A stretch of 64,000 bases of DNA from positions 62,001 through 126,000 of the forward strand of contig JAJZSY010000001.1 of assembly GCA_021849425.1 (NCBI GenBank), in the 5' to 3' direction. The stretch is from Pseudomonadota bacterium (GTDB lineage Bacteria > Pseudomonadota > Alphaproteobacteria > Acetobacterales > Acetobacteraceae). Position 1 is the first letter of the stretch; each line of letters begins with the position of its first letter. The translations under genes were made by a program, and so were the position numbers. Under the pieces are notes generated by a model that was not told the origin of the DNA, ran no database searches, and worked only from the letters and a program-made list of their open reading frames with translations. Below, piece after piece: positions 19,292-27,617 of the stretch.

Positions 19292-20744
19292 CCTCGTCCA
19301 TCGCCTCGGCGCCGACGATCTCGATCAGCTCGTCGGAGGCGAGGTCGGCCAGATCGTCCAGCGTCTTCACCCCCTTCTCGCCGAGCGCCACCAGCATCGG
19401 CGCGGTCAGCCCCTCCGTCCCGGCGAGGTCGTCGGCAACGCCGAGGGCGCGGCGTTTGTCCTCAAGCTCGTTCGCCTTGCGTTCGAGCGCGGCCTCGGCG
19501 CGGCGCTGCAGCTCGGCGGCGATCCCCTCGTCGAACCCCTCGATGGAGGCCAGCTCATCGACCGGCGTGGCCGCAAGGTCGTCCACCCCCTCGAAGCCTT
19601 CCGTCACCAGCAGGCCGGCGATCACGTCGTCGACATCGAGCGCCTCGACGAACAGGCCGGAGCGGCGGCGGAACTCTTCCTGCCGGCGCTCGCTTTCCTC
19701 GGCTTCGGTGAGGATGTCGATGTCCCAGCGGGTAAGCTGGCTGGCGAGGCGGACATTCTGGCCACGTCGGCCGATGGCGAGGCTGAGCTGGGTGTCGGGC
19801 ACCACGACCTCGACCTTGCCGGCCTCCTCGTCGAGCACGACCTTGGACACTTCCGCCGGCGCCAGCGCGTTGACCACGAAGGTCGCCGGATTCGGGCTCC
19901 AGGGAATGATGTCGATCTTCTCGCCCTGCAGCTCGGCCACCACCGCCTGCACGCGCGAGCCGCGCATGCCGACGCAGGCGCCGACCGGGTCGATCGAGCT
20001 GTCGCGGCTGATCACCGCCATCTTCGCGCGCGAGCCCGGATCGCGGGAAACCGCCTTGATCTCGATGATCCCCTCGTAGATTTCCGGCACTTCCTGGGCG
20101 AACAGCTTGGCGAGGAAGCCGGGATGGGTGCGCGAGAGGAAAATCTGCGGCCCGCGCGGTTCCTCGCGCACATCGTAGATGAAGGCGCGCACCCGGTCGC
20201 CATTGTGCAGATTCTCGCGCGGAATCGTCTCGTCGCGCCGCAGCAACGCTTCCGAGCGGCCGAGATCGACCATGAGGTTGCCGTATTCGGTCCGCTTGAC
20301 CACGCCGGTGATGATCTCGCCGACACGATCCTTGTATTCCTCGAACTGCCGCTTGCGCTCGTATTCGCGAACGCGCTGAACGATCACCTGCTTCGCCGTC
20401 TGCGCCGCGATGCGGCCGAAATCGATCGGCGGCAGCGGGTCGACCAGAAATCCGCCAACCTCGATCTCGGGCTTGAACTTCCGCGCGATATGGATCGGGA
20501 TCTGGGTTTCCTCGTTCTCCACCGTCTCGACCGCCTCGGTCCAGCGCGAGAGGCGCACATCGCCGGTCTTGCGGTCGATCGTCGCCCGGATGTCCTTCTC
20601 GTGGCCATACTTGGCGCGGCCGGCCTTCTGGATGGCCTGCTCCATCGCCTCGAGCACTTCTTCACGGTCGATCTGCTTCTCGCGGGCGACCGCGTCGGCG
20701 ACGAGCAGAAGTTCGGGGCGGGCTATGGCGGTGTCCATGGTCAT
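19224..20744 (-). CDS. nusA: Transcription termination/antitermination protein NusA
   Basis: At 506 residues NusA binds RNA polymerase and nascent RNA. Visible parts are the N-terminal polymerase-binding domain (IARPELLLVADAVAREKQIDREEV), an S1 domain (about 135-200), and KH1 with CVGMRGSRVQAVVAELQGEKID. KH2 follows with AIGRRGQNVRLASQLT. Two acidic helix-hairpin-helix repeats (EGFEGVDDLA and EKGVKTLDDLADLA) form the C-terminus. It starts 24 bases after rimP. A second in-frame ATG at 20738 is possible. Confidence 0.97.
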   Translation of the reverse strand: MTMDTAIARPELLLVADAVAREKQIDREEVLEAMEQAIQKAGRAKYGHEKDIRATIDRKTGDVRLSRWTEAVETVENEETQIPIHIARKFKPEIEVGGFLVDPLPPIDFGRIAAQTAKQVIVQRVREYERKRQFEEYKDRVGEIITGVVKRTEYGNLMVDLGRSEALLRRDETIPRENLHNGDRVRAFIYDVREEPRGPQIFLSRTHPGFLAKLFAQEVPEIYEGIIEIKAVSRDPGSRAKMAVISRDSSIDPVGACVGMRGSRVQAVVAELQGEKIDIIPWSPNPATFVVNALAPAEVSKVVLDEEAGKVEVVVPDTQLSLAIGRRGQNVRLASQLTRWDIDILTEAEESERRQEEFRRRSGLFVEALDVDDVIAGLLVTEGFEGVDDLAATPVDELASIEGFDEGIAAELQRRAEAALERKANELEDKRRALGVADDLAGTEGLTAPMLVALGEKGVKTLDDLADLASDELIEIVGAEAMDEDAANAVIMAARAHWFEGEQDAG

Positions 20745-20768
20745 CTCGCTCTGTTCACGGATCGTGGG

Positions 20769-21293
20769 TCAGTTGGCAGACGGCGGGGTTTCCGTCGCCT
20801 TGATGAGGTCTTCGGTCAGCACGAGCTTGGCGCGGCGGATATCGCCATGCGGCAGCTCCACCGTCTCGCCGGAATCGAGCTTCACCCGCGCATGGGCGGC
20901 ATCGGCGCCAAGCACCGTGCCGGTCAGGCGCTTGCGGCCCGAGGCGGTCGGCACGTCGAGATCGATGCGGGCGAGATGGCCGGCATAGCGGTTCCAGTCC
21001 TTCACCCGGGTCAGCGGCCGGTCGATCCCGGCGGAACTGACTTCCAGCGTCCAGGCCGAGCTGATCGGATCATCGACGTCGAGCACCGCCGAAACCAGGT
21101 GGCTGATCCGCTCGCAATCATCGAGCGAAAGCTGGGTCTGGTCGGCGCGGTCAGCCATGATCTGCACGGTCGGCGTCTGCTTGCCCATGATCGCGACGCG
21201 CACAAGCTCGTAGCCGATCGATTCGAGGCCCGGCGCGATCAGCTCGGCGATCCGGCCCTCAAGGCCGCTATGGGTGGGTCTGGTATCGTTCAC
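20769..21293 (-). CDS. rimP: Ribosome maturation factor RimP
   Basis: The 174-residue product has the RimP layout: [24 protein letters not shown], a middle [18 protein letters not shown], and the hallmark [15 protein letters not shown] near residue 87. A C-terminal SH3-like domain follows. RimP is needed for 30S assembly. The start codon is GTG at 21293 with no strong ribosome site. It is the first gene of the rimP-nusA-ylxR-infB-rbfA-tsaC series. Confidence 0.94.
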   Translation of the reverse strand: MNDTRPTHSGLEGRIAELIAPGLESIGYELVRVAIMGKQTPTVQIMADRADQTQLSLDDCERISHLVSAVLDVDDPISSAWTLEVSSAGIDRPLTRVKDWNRYAGHLARIDLDVPTASGRKRLTGTVLGADAAHARVKLDSGETVELPHGDIRRAKLVLTEDLIKATETPPSAN

Positions 21294-21317
21294 AGGAAAC
21301 TCTCGGCATATCCGGAA

Positions 21318-21346
21318 AACAAAAAAGGCGGCCGGTAAGGGCCACC
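21318..21346 (-). terminator. Intrinsic terminator between mlaC and rimP
   Basis: On the minus strand GGTGGCC and GGCCGCC pair (one wobble) around CTTACC and are followed by six T residues. It lies about 85 bases after mlaC and 25 before the rimP GTG. It may end the mla transcript or act as a leader attenuator of the rimP operon. Confidence 0.75.
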
Positions 21347-21429
21347 TCCATAACGCTGGAGATTTTGATTTCTCTCAATATAGACCGATCACCGCCCCCG
21401 GGCAAGGGCGGCGATCGTCCGGCGGCGGC

Positions 21430-22056
21430 TCAGCCCGCCGCGATGCGGCTGATCTGCTGCTTCATCGCGTCGAGCAGGGCACTCACCTCGCCGCCATGAT
21501 CGTTGATCACGCTGGAATAATCGGAGCGCTCGGTGATCCTGAGCGACGTGCCCTCGACCACGACATCGACGATGCGCGGCGCGCCGCCCACCGTATCCAC
21601 GACCCATTGCACATCCGCCGGCGACTGGCCCGGCCGGGTGACGGTGGTGGCGACCATCTGCCCCTCCGGCCCGGGCTTCGCCCCGTCCACCGCGAAGGTC
21701 ACACCCTTGTAGGCGCGGATCTGGTTGGTGATGTTGTAGGCCAGCGTCTGGTGGAACAGATGCAGGTATTCCTGCTGCTGCGCCGGCGTCGCCACCCGCC
21801 AGTAGCGGCCGAGCACGAAGCGGCCGATCTGGTCGACCGCGACGATGCGGTCCACCAGCGCGCGCAGCTTGGCCGACTTGGCCTGGTTCGAGCCAGGCCC
21901 GTTGACGATCGAGACGAGCTGGTCGCCGGACTGCTTGATGAAGTCCCGGGCCGTCGTCGCGTCCGGTGCCGCGGCCAGGGCGGTCGCGGGCAGCGCGCCG
22001 AGCATCGGCAGCACGGCGAATGCGCCGAGCAGAACGCGGCGGAAGGAAGCAGCCAT
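21430..22056 (-). CDS. mlaC: Phospholipid-transport periplasmic protein MlaC
   Basis: The 208-residue product has a signal peptide (about 1-29, ending ALAAA). It shows the MlaC/Ttg2D fold with a DQIGRFVLGRYWRVATPAQQQEYLHLF segment and GAPRIVDVVVEGTSLRIT near the end. MlaC carries phospholipids across the periplasm between MlaA and the inner-membrane MlaFEDB complex. It lies 39 bases after mlaA on the same strand. Genes for MlaFEDB are not in the window. Confidence 0.9.
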   Translation of the reverse strand: MAASFRRVLLGAFAVLPMLGALPATALAAAPDATTARDFIKQSGDQLVSIVNGPGSNQAKSAKLRALVDRIVAVDQIGRFVLGRYWRVATPAQQQEYLHLFHQTLAYNITNQIRAYKGVTFAVDGAKPGPEGQMVATTVTRPGQSPADVQWVVDTVGGAPRIVDVVVEGTSLRITERSDYSSVINDHGGEVSALLDAMKQQISRIAAG

Positions 22057-22095
22057 GAGGGGAAATCCTTTCTGCTGTGGGTCGTCCCTGAAGCC

Positions 22096-22905
22096 CTACG
22101 GCGCGCCGTAGGGGCGCGGATGCATCGCGTTCCGCTCTTTCGTCGGATACCAGGCCGGCGGAGTCGCGATGTCGCGCTCGTTGATTGTCTTCAACTGTGC
22201 GGCACGATGTTGGCGATAAAGGCTCCGGAATGTGGCATAGGGGTCGAGCGACGATTTCTTGATGTTGCCGATCGTGCCGATCAGGTTGGCCCGCGTGTTG
22301 ACCACGCCGAGCCCGTCCGAGCCATAATTGAAGATGGTCAGGCCGGTCGAGGGCGGGGCGGCGGCGGTGGGCGAGAGAAACAGCCCGGCGGGCAGCACCG
22401 CGGCATCCCGCAGGTCGGACGGGCCGGCGAAGGGCAGATAGAGATACGGCCCTTCCGGCACGCCATAGCCGGCCAAAGTGAGGCCGAGATCGGTATAGAC
22501 CCGCCGGTAGCCGAGCGCGCCCGCGGGGTCGAAAATGCCGCCGATCCCCACCGTCGAGTTGAGGAGGAAGCGGACCAGCGTGGTTCCGGCGTCGCGCGGC
22601 TTGCCGGCGGCCATGAACTCGACGAGCTGCGCCGGCGCATCCATGTTGTTCATGAAATCGCCGACATGCTGGCGGATCGCCGGGGTGGTGACATGGCTGT
22701 AGCCCACCGCCACCGGCCGCAGCGCATAGGCATCCAGCACGTTGTCGAACCGGTAGAAGGCCTGGTTCGCCGGTTTCAGCGGATCGTTCTGCTGGCGATA
22801 GGCCTCGTAGGCCGCCTGGTTGCTCCGCGGCGGCGGCGTGGCGCAGCCGGCGAGCAGAACCGGCACGGCCAGCAACGACAGCAGCGATGTCTTGACGATA
22901 CCCAC
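22096..22905 (-). CDS. mlaA: Outer-membrane lipoprotein MlaA (VacJ)
   Basis: The product is 269 residues from the GTG at 22905, preceded by AAGGAG at good spacing. It starts with a lipoprotein signal ending LLAGC (Cys about residue 21). It has the MlaA signature NDPLKPANQAFYRFDNVLDAYALRPVA, then FLLNSTVGIGGIFDPA and GLTLAGYGVPEGPYLYLPF (parts of one family block). MlaA removes phospholipids from the outer leaflet of the outer membrane and passes them to MlaC. The frame is open far upstream, but that part is antisense to metF and not real. Confidence 0.93.
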   Translation of the reverse strand: MGIVKTSLLSLLAVPVLLAGCATPPPRSNQAAYEAYRQQNDPLKPANQAFYRFDNVLDAYALRPVAVGYSHVTTPAIRQHVGDFMNNMDAPAQLVEFMAAGKPRDAGTTLVRFLLNSTVGIGGIFDPAGALGYRRVYTDLGLTLAGYGVPEGPYLYLPFAGPSDLRDAAVLPAGLFLSPTAAAPPSTGLTIFNYGSDGLGVVNTRANLIGTIGNIKKSSLDPYATFRSLYRQHRAAQLKTINERDIATPPAWYPTKERNAMHPRPYGAP

Positions 22906-23103
22906 GAGCCTCTCCTTGTCTCGGCGTCCGGAACGGCGCCGCATCGTTGCGTGGCGTCCGCCCGGGGGTCTGCCCGACCGGCGCGCACGCTCTATATCGC
23001 CGGTATGTAGCGTCGCGGCCGGGCGGATCAACAGCGCCTCTCGCCGCGGGCCAGCCTTGCCACCGGCGGCACTTGCTGCCACGAGACGACCGAGGAGTTT
23101 TCG

Positions 23104-24036
23104 ATGAGTCACACCCCGCCCCGCGCCGTCCTGGAACGCTGGCTGTCCGGCCCGCGCATCGCCCCGCTGCCCGCCCGCGCGCAGCCGGCCCAGGCCCCGG
23201 CGATTTCGTTCGAATTCTTCCCGCCCAAGACCGAGGCGCTGGAAACCCAGCTCTGGGCCTGCATCCGCCGGCTCGAACCGCTGGCGCCGCGCTTCGTCTC
23301 GATCACCTACGGCGCCGGCGGCTCGACGCAGGAGCGCACCCACGCCACCGTCACCCGCCTGGTGCGGGAAACCACCCTTGTTCCGGCAGCGCATCTGACC
23401 TGCGTCGGCGCCTCGCGCGGCGAGGTGGATGATGTCGCCCGCCGCTACTGGGATGCCGGCGTGCGCCACATCGTCGCCCTGCGCGGCGATCCGCCGGGCG
23501 GCACCGCCTATGCGCCGCATCCCGAGGGCTACGCCTATGCGGCGGATCTCGTCGCCGGCCTCCGCCGCGTCGCCGATTTCGAGATCTCGGTTGCCGCCTA
23601 TCCCGAAACCCATACCCAGGCGGCAAGCCCGCAGGCCGATCTCGACAACCTCAAGCGCAAGCTGGATGCCGGGGCAACGCGGGCGATCAGCCAGGTCTTC
23701 TTCGAGACCGGCCATTTCCTCGACTTTCTCGACCGCGCGCTGGCCGCCGGCATCACCGCGCCGATCATCCCCGGCATCATGCCGGTTTCGAATTTCGCCC
23801 AGGCGAAGCGGATCAGCGAGATGGCCGGCACCCATGTCCCGGCCTGGATGGGCGAGATGTTCGACGGGCTGGACGACGATGCCGAGACCCGCAAGATGGT
23901 CGCCGCCAGCATCGCCGCCGAGCAGGTCCGCACGCTGCAGGCCAACGGCATCGACGAGTTCCATTTCTACACCCTCAACCGCGCCGACCTCACTTACGCG
24001 ATCGCGCGCATCCTGGGTGTGAAGCCGGCCAGGTGA
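23104..24036 (+). CDS. metF: 5,10-methylenetetrahydrofolate reductase
   Basis: The 310-residue flavoprotein reduces methylene-THF to methyl-THF for methionine synthesis. Recognisable are ISFEFFPPKTEALE (with the catalytic Glu), FVSITYGAGGSTQERT, IVALRGDPPGG and a late QVFFETGHF. It ends with HFYTLNRADL. GAGGAG stands before the ATG. The stop overlaps the uvrD GTG by four bases, so the two are coupled. The divergent 198-base gap to mlaA should hold promoters for both directions. Confidence 0.95.
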   Translation: MSHTPPRAVLERWLSGPRIAPLPARAQPAQAPAISFEFFPPKTEALETQLWACIRRLEPLAPRFVSITYGAGGSTQERTHATVTRLVRETTLVPAAHLTCVGASRGEVDDVARRYWDAGVRHIVALRGDPPGGTAYAPHPEGYAYAADLVAGLRRVADFEISVAAYPETHTQAASPQADLDNLKRKLDAGATRAISQVFFETGHFLDFLDRALAAGITAPIIPGIMPVSNFAQAKRISEMAGTHVPAWMGEMFDGLDDDAETRKMVAASIAAEQVRTLQANGIDEFHFYTLNRADLTYAIARILGVKPAR

Positions 24037-26219
24037 GCGACTATCTCGACAGGCTGAACACCGCCCAGCGCGAAGCCGTCGAGGCGGTGGACGGGCCGGT
24101 TCTGGTGCTCGCCGGCGCCGGCACCGGCAAGACCCGCGTGCTGACCACCCGCTTCGCCCATATCCTCCTCACCCGCCGCGCCTTTCCGAACCAGGTGCTC
24201 GCCGTCACCTTCACCAACAAGGCGGCGCGGGAGATGCGCGAGCGCGTCTCCGCCCTGCTCGGCGAGCCGGCGGAGGGGCTCTGGCTCGGCACCTTCCACG
24301 CCCTCGCCGCGCGGATGCTGCGCCGCCACGCCGAGCTTGTCGGCCGCACCGCGAATTTCTCGATCCTCGACCCCGACGACCAGCTCCGCCTGCTCAAGCA
24401 GGTGATGGAAGCGCGGCGGATGGACGTGAAGCGCTTCACCCCGCAAGGGCTGATGGGCACGATCCAGCGCTGGAAGGATCGCGGCCTGCTGCCGAACCAG
24501 GTGCCGCGCGAGCTGGATATCGACTGGGGCGCCGAATCCGCGCGCGATCTCTACGCCGCCTATCAGGAGCGGCTGCAGGCGCTGAACGCGATGGATTTCG
24601 GCGACCTGCTGATGCTCGCGACCGACCTGCTGAAGCGCGAGCCCGAAATCCTCGCGCAATATCACCGCCGCTTCCGCTACATCCTGGTCGACGAATACCA
24701 GGACACCAACCTCGTCCAGTATTACTGGCTGCGCCTTCTGGCCCAGGCCTCGAAGAACATCTGCTGCGTGGGCGACGACGACCAGAGCATCTATTCCTGG
24801 CGCGGTGCGGAGATCGAGAACATCCTGCGCTTCGAGCAGGATTTCCCAGGTGCGAAAATTGTCCGGCTGGAGGCGAATTACCGCTCGACGGCGCCGATCC
24901 TGCGCGCCGCCTCGGCGCTGATCGCGCATAACGAGGGACGGCTCGGCAAGACGCTGCATGCCGGGCGGAACGATTCCGAGGGCGAGCAGGTCGAGGTGCT
25001 CGCCTTCTGGGATTCGGACGAGGAAAGCCGCGCCGTCGCCAGCCGGATCGAGGCGTTGCGCGCCGACGGCCACCGTCTCGCCGAATGCGCGGTGCTGGTC
25101 CGCGCCGGCTTCCAGACCCGCGGCTTCGAGGAGCGCTTCATCACCATCGGCCTGCCCTATCGCATCGTCGGCGGCCTGCGCTTCTACGAGCGGGCGGAAA
25201 TCCGCGACGCCATCGCCTATCTGCGGGTGCTCGCCCAGCCGGCGGACGATCTCGCCTTCGAGCGCATCGTCAACACGCCCAAACGCGGCCTCGGCGACAC
25301 CGCGCTGCGCACGCTGCACGACCGCGCCCGCGCCGATGGCGTCCCGCTCGCCGAGGCCGCCGCCCGCGTCGTCGCCGAGGGCGGGCTGCGCGGCAAGGCG
25401 CGGGACGGGCTGCGCGACCTGCTCGCCCAGTTCGCCGAATGGCGCGAGACCCTGCGGCTCGATGGCCATGTCGTCGCCCTCTCCACCCTGCTCGATGCGA
25501 GCGGCTACATCGCCATGTGGCAGGAACAGAAAACGCCCGAGGCGACCGGCCGGATCGAGAACCTGAAGGAGCTGGTCCGCGCCGTCGCCGAGTTCGAGAC
25601 GCTCGGCGGCTTCCTCGAACATGTCGCCCTTGTGATGGACAACGACAACGAGCCGGACGACGACAAGGTCGTGCTGATGACGCTGCACGCGGCGAAGGGG
25701 CTGGAGTTCGACAGCGTGTTCCTCCCCGGCTGGGAAGAGGGCGTGTTCCCCAACCAGCGCTCCCTCGACGAGGGCGGCGGCCGCGCGCTCGAGGAGGAAC
25801 GGCGCCTCGCCTATGTCGGCATCACGCGGGCGAAGCAGCGCGCCATCATCTCCCACTGCGCCAACCGCCGGATCTACGCCAACTGGCAGAGCAGCGTGCC
25901 ATCCCGCTTCATCGAGGAACTACCGGAGGACGCGATCCGCACCGGCGGCTCCGCGTCACTCGCGCAGCGCAACGCGCCGCCCGTCTTCGCCACCGCGCGC
26001 CCGCTGGTCGCCGCACGGCGGGCGAGCGGCGAGCACGCCGATGCCTGGGCCGCCACCCCGCGCCCACCCCGCACCGACAGGATCACCGAAGGAACCCGCG
26101 TGTTTCACCAGAAATTCGGCTATGGCGTCGTGATCGACGCGGAAGACGACCGGCTCGACATCCGGTTCGACAATGCGGGCGAAAAACGCGTGCTCGACCG
26201 TTTCGTGGAACGGGCGTGA
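24033..26219 (+). CDS. uvrD: UvrD/PcrA-type ATP-dependent DNA helicase
   Basis: The 728-residue superfamily 1A helicase has all motifs: AGAGTGKTRVL, TFTNKAAREM, LVDEYQDTN, GDDDQSIYSWRGA, LEANYRSTAPI, TLHAAKGLEFD and YVGITRAKQ. The C-terminal 40 residues (HQKFGYGVVIDAEDDRLDIRF) form the Tudor-like RNA-polymerase-contacting domain of PcrA/UvrD. It works in mismatch and nucleotide excision repair and clears replication or transcription blocks. The GTG start overlaps the metF stop (GTGA), and its stop overlaps prmA (TGATG). Confidence 0.95.
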   Translation: MSDYLDRLNTAQREAVEAVDGPVLVLAGAGTGKTRVLTTRFAHILLTRRAFPNQVLAVTFTNKAAREMRERVSALLGEPAEGLWLGTFHALAARMLRRHAELVGRTANFSILDPDDQLRLLKQVMEARRMDVKRFTPQGLMGTIQRWKDRGLLPNQVPRELDIDWGAESARDLYAAYQERLQALNAMDFGDLLMLATDLLKREPEILAQYHRRFRYILVDEYQDTNLVQYYWLRLLAQASKNICCVGDDDQSIYSWRGAEIENILRFEQDFPGAKIVRLEANYRSTAPILRAASALIAHNEGRLGKTLHAGRNDSEGEQVEVLAFWDSDEESRAVASRIEALRADGHRLAECAVLVRAGFQTRGFEERFITIGLPYRIVGGLRFYERAEIRDAIAYLRVLAQPADDLAFERIVNTPKRGLGDTALRTLHDRARADGVPLAEAAARVVAEGGLRGKARDGLRDLLAQFAEWRETLRLDGHVVALSTLLDASGYIAMWQEQKTPEATGRIENLKELVRAVAEFETLGGFLEHVALVMDNDNEPDDDKVVLMTLHAAKGLEFDSVFLPGWEEGVFPNQRSLDEGGGRALEEERRLAYVGITRAKQRAIISHCANRRIYANWQSSVPSRFIEELPEDAIRTGGSASLAQRNAPPVFATARPLVAARRASGEHADAWAATPRPPRTDRITEGTRVFHQKFGYGVVIDAEDDRLDIRFDNAGEKRVLDRFVERA

Positions 26220-27136
26220 TGGCGCGGGGGAGCGCGGAAATGCTCGAGCGCGTCACCGTGACGGTGCCGGAGTCAGCACTCGAATCCTTCGAGGCGGCGC
26301 TGGCTTCCTGCTGCCGCAGCGTCGGCTTCTTTCTCGACGAGGCGAACGATACCTGGATCGTCGAAGGGCTGCGCGAGCCGGGCGGCGCGGATGGCGACCT
26401 CGCCGCCGCCCTGCTGCTGGCCGCGGCCGCGAGCGGCGTCAGCCCCGCGGTCGAGCGGGCGCTGGTGCCGGCCGGCGGCTGGCTCGCCCGCAGCTACGAA
26501 GGTTTCCCCGAACAGCTCATCGGACGCCGCTTCGCCATTCGCGGCACCCATGTCACAACCCCGCACGTGCCCGGCCGCATCACCATCCTGCTCGATGCCG
26601 GCCTCGCCTTCGGCACCGGCGAACACGGCTCGACGCGCGGCTGCCTGCTGGCGCTGGAGCGGCTCGCGAAACGGCGCGCGCCGGGCCGAATCCTCGATCT
26701 CGGCACCGGCTCGGGCATTCTCGCCATCGCCGGAGCAAAGATCTGGGGAAAGCCGGTCCTCGCCACCGATATCGACCAGCGGGCGGTCCGGGTCGCCAGC
26801 GCCAACGCGGCGCTCAACGGTGTCGCTCCGCTGCTGCGCGTCATCCGCTCGGAGGGCTGGTCGGCGCCGCTGCTCGCCCGCCGCGCGCCCTATGATCTGG
26901 TTTTCGCCAATATCCTCGCCCGGCCGCTGGTCGCCATGGCGCATGAACTGGCGGCGCATCTCGCCCCCGGCGGCACCGCCATTCTCGCCGGCCTGCTCGG
27001 CCGTCAGGCGCGCTGGGTGATGTCGGCGCATCGCCGCCACGGCCTCGTCCTCAAGGGCCGGATCGACGACGGCGAATGGACAACGCTGATCCTCGGCAAG
27101 GGCCGCCTGGCCCCGGACAGCAGAAACCCGGGCTGA
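26219..27136 (+). CDS. prmA: Ribosomal protein L11 methyltransferase
   Basis: The 305-residue product methylates ribosomal protein L11. It has an N-terminal substrate-recognition domain and a SAM-binding domain with LAFGTGEHGSTRGCLLALE, then ILDLGTGSGILAIAG and ATDIDQRAVRVA. NILARPL follows. The ATG overlaps the uvrD stop (TGATG); a second ATG at 26240 fits many homologue starts. The last four codons form one arm of a terminator-like hairpin (27122-27160). Confidence 0.92.
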   Translation: MARGSAEMLERVTVTVPESALESFEAALASCCRSVGFFLDEANDTWIVEGLREPGGADGDLAAALLLAAAASGVSPAVERALVPAGGWLARSYEGFPEQLIGRRFAIRGTHVTTPHVPGRITILLDAGLAFGTGEHGSTRGCLLALERLAKRRAPGRILDLGTGSGILAIAGAKIWGKPVLATDIDQRAVRVASANAALNGVAPLLRVIRSEGWSAPLLARRAPYDLVFANILARPLVAMAHELAAHLAPGGTAILAGLLGRQARWVMSAHRRHGLVLKGRIDDGEWTTLILGKGRLAPDSRNPG

Positions 27137-27160
27137 GGCTGGCCGCCCGCCCGGGTTTCT
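27122..27160. terminator. Bidirectional terminator hairpin spanning the prmA stop
   Basis: AGAAACCCGGGC (27122-27133) and GCCCGGGTTTCT (27149-27160) pair perfectly over 12 bases. The prmA stop codon sits in the loop, and the left arm is coding. Convergent prmA and the DUF1127 gene can both use it. T-runs are short. Confidence 0.65.
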
Positions 27161-27182
27161 CCAGTCATTCGAGCGCGATGGA

Positions 27183-27452
27183 TCAGATCGGGCGCTTGAA
27201 CGTCCCGTTCAGCACGGCGCGGATATCGGCGCGGCCGATGCCGAGATCCGCCAGCTCGCGGTCGCTCAGGCTCTGCAGTTCACGATAGGCCTCGCGCGCG
27301 GCGCGGCGCTCGGCGAACCAGGCGCCAATGCGGGCGAACCCGTTCGCCGCCAGCCGGGCGCTGTCGACCAGAGCCGCATCGATCGCTGCGGTATGGGCCG
27401 CCATCGTGTTGGCGGCCGGGACAGTGCGCTTGTTGTGTGTCGTGGAAGACAT
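27183..27452 (-). CDS. DUF1127 family small protein
   Basis: The 89-residue protein ends with the DUF1127 helix pair, RAAREAYRELQSLSDRELADLGIGRADI, starting near residue 50. Small DUF1127 proteins are common in alphaproteobacteria. Some affect RNA turnover or phosphate/carbon metabolism, but no role is established for this one. A GGTGAAG ribosome site precedes the ATG. It is divergent from the aminopeptidase gene across 165 bases. Confidence 0.85.
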   Translation of the reverse strand: MSSTTHNKRTVPAANTMAAHTAAIDAALVDSARLAANGFARIGAWFAERRAAREAYRELQSLSDRELADLGIGRADIRAVLNGTFKRPI

Positions 27453-27617
27453 GATACTTCACCGTTGTTTAAGGAGCCAAACCTCGATGCGGACAGTCAT
27501 TGCCGTGCCATCCGTCACCGTGTTTTCGCAGTGCAACATAAGGGCGGCGACTTGGTTTGGGGAGCGATACGTTGCTTTGTCAGCCATGCGTAAAATCGAT
27601 GGGAATTTTATTAAGAT

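Noticed and set aside
22906-23964. Extension of mlaA by about 350 codons upstream
   Set aside because: The extra part is antisense to metF; a lipoprotein signal and ribosome site place the start at the GTG 22905.
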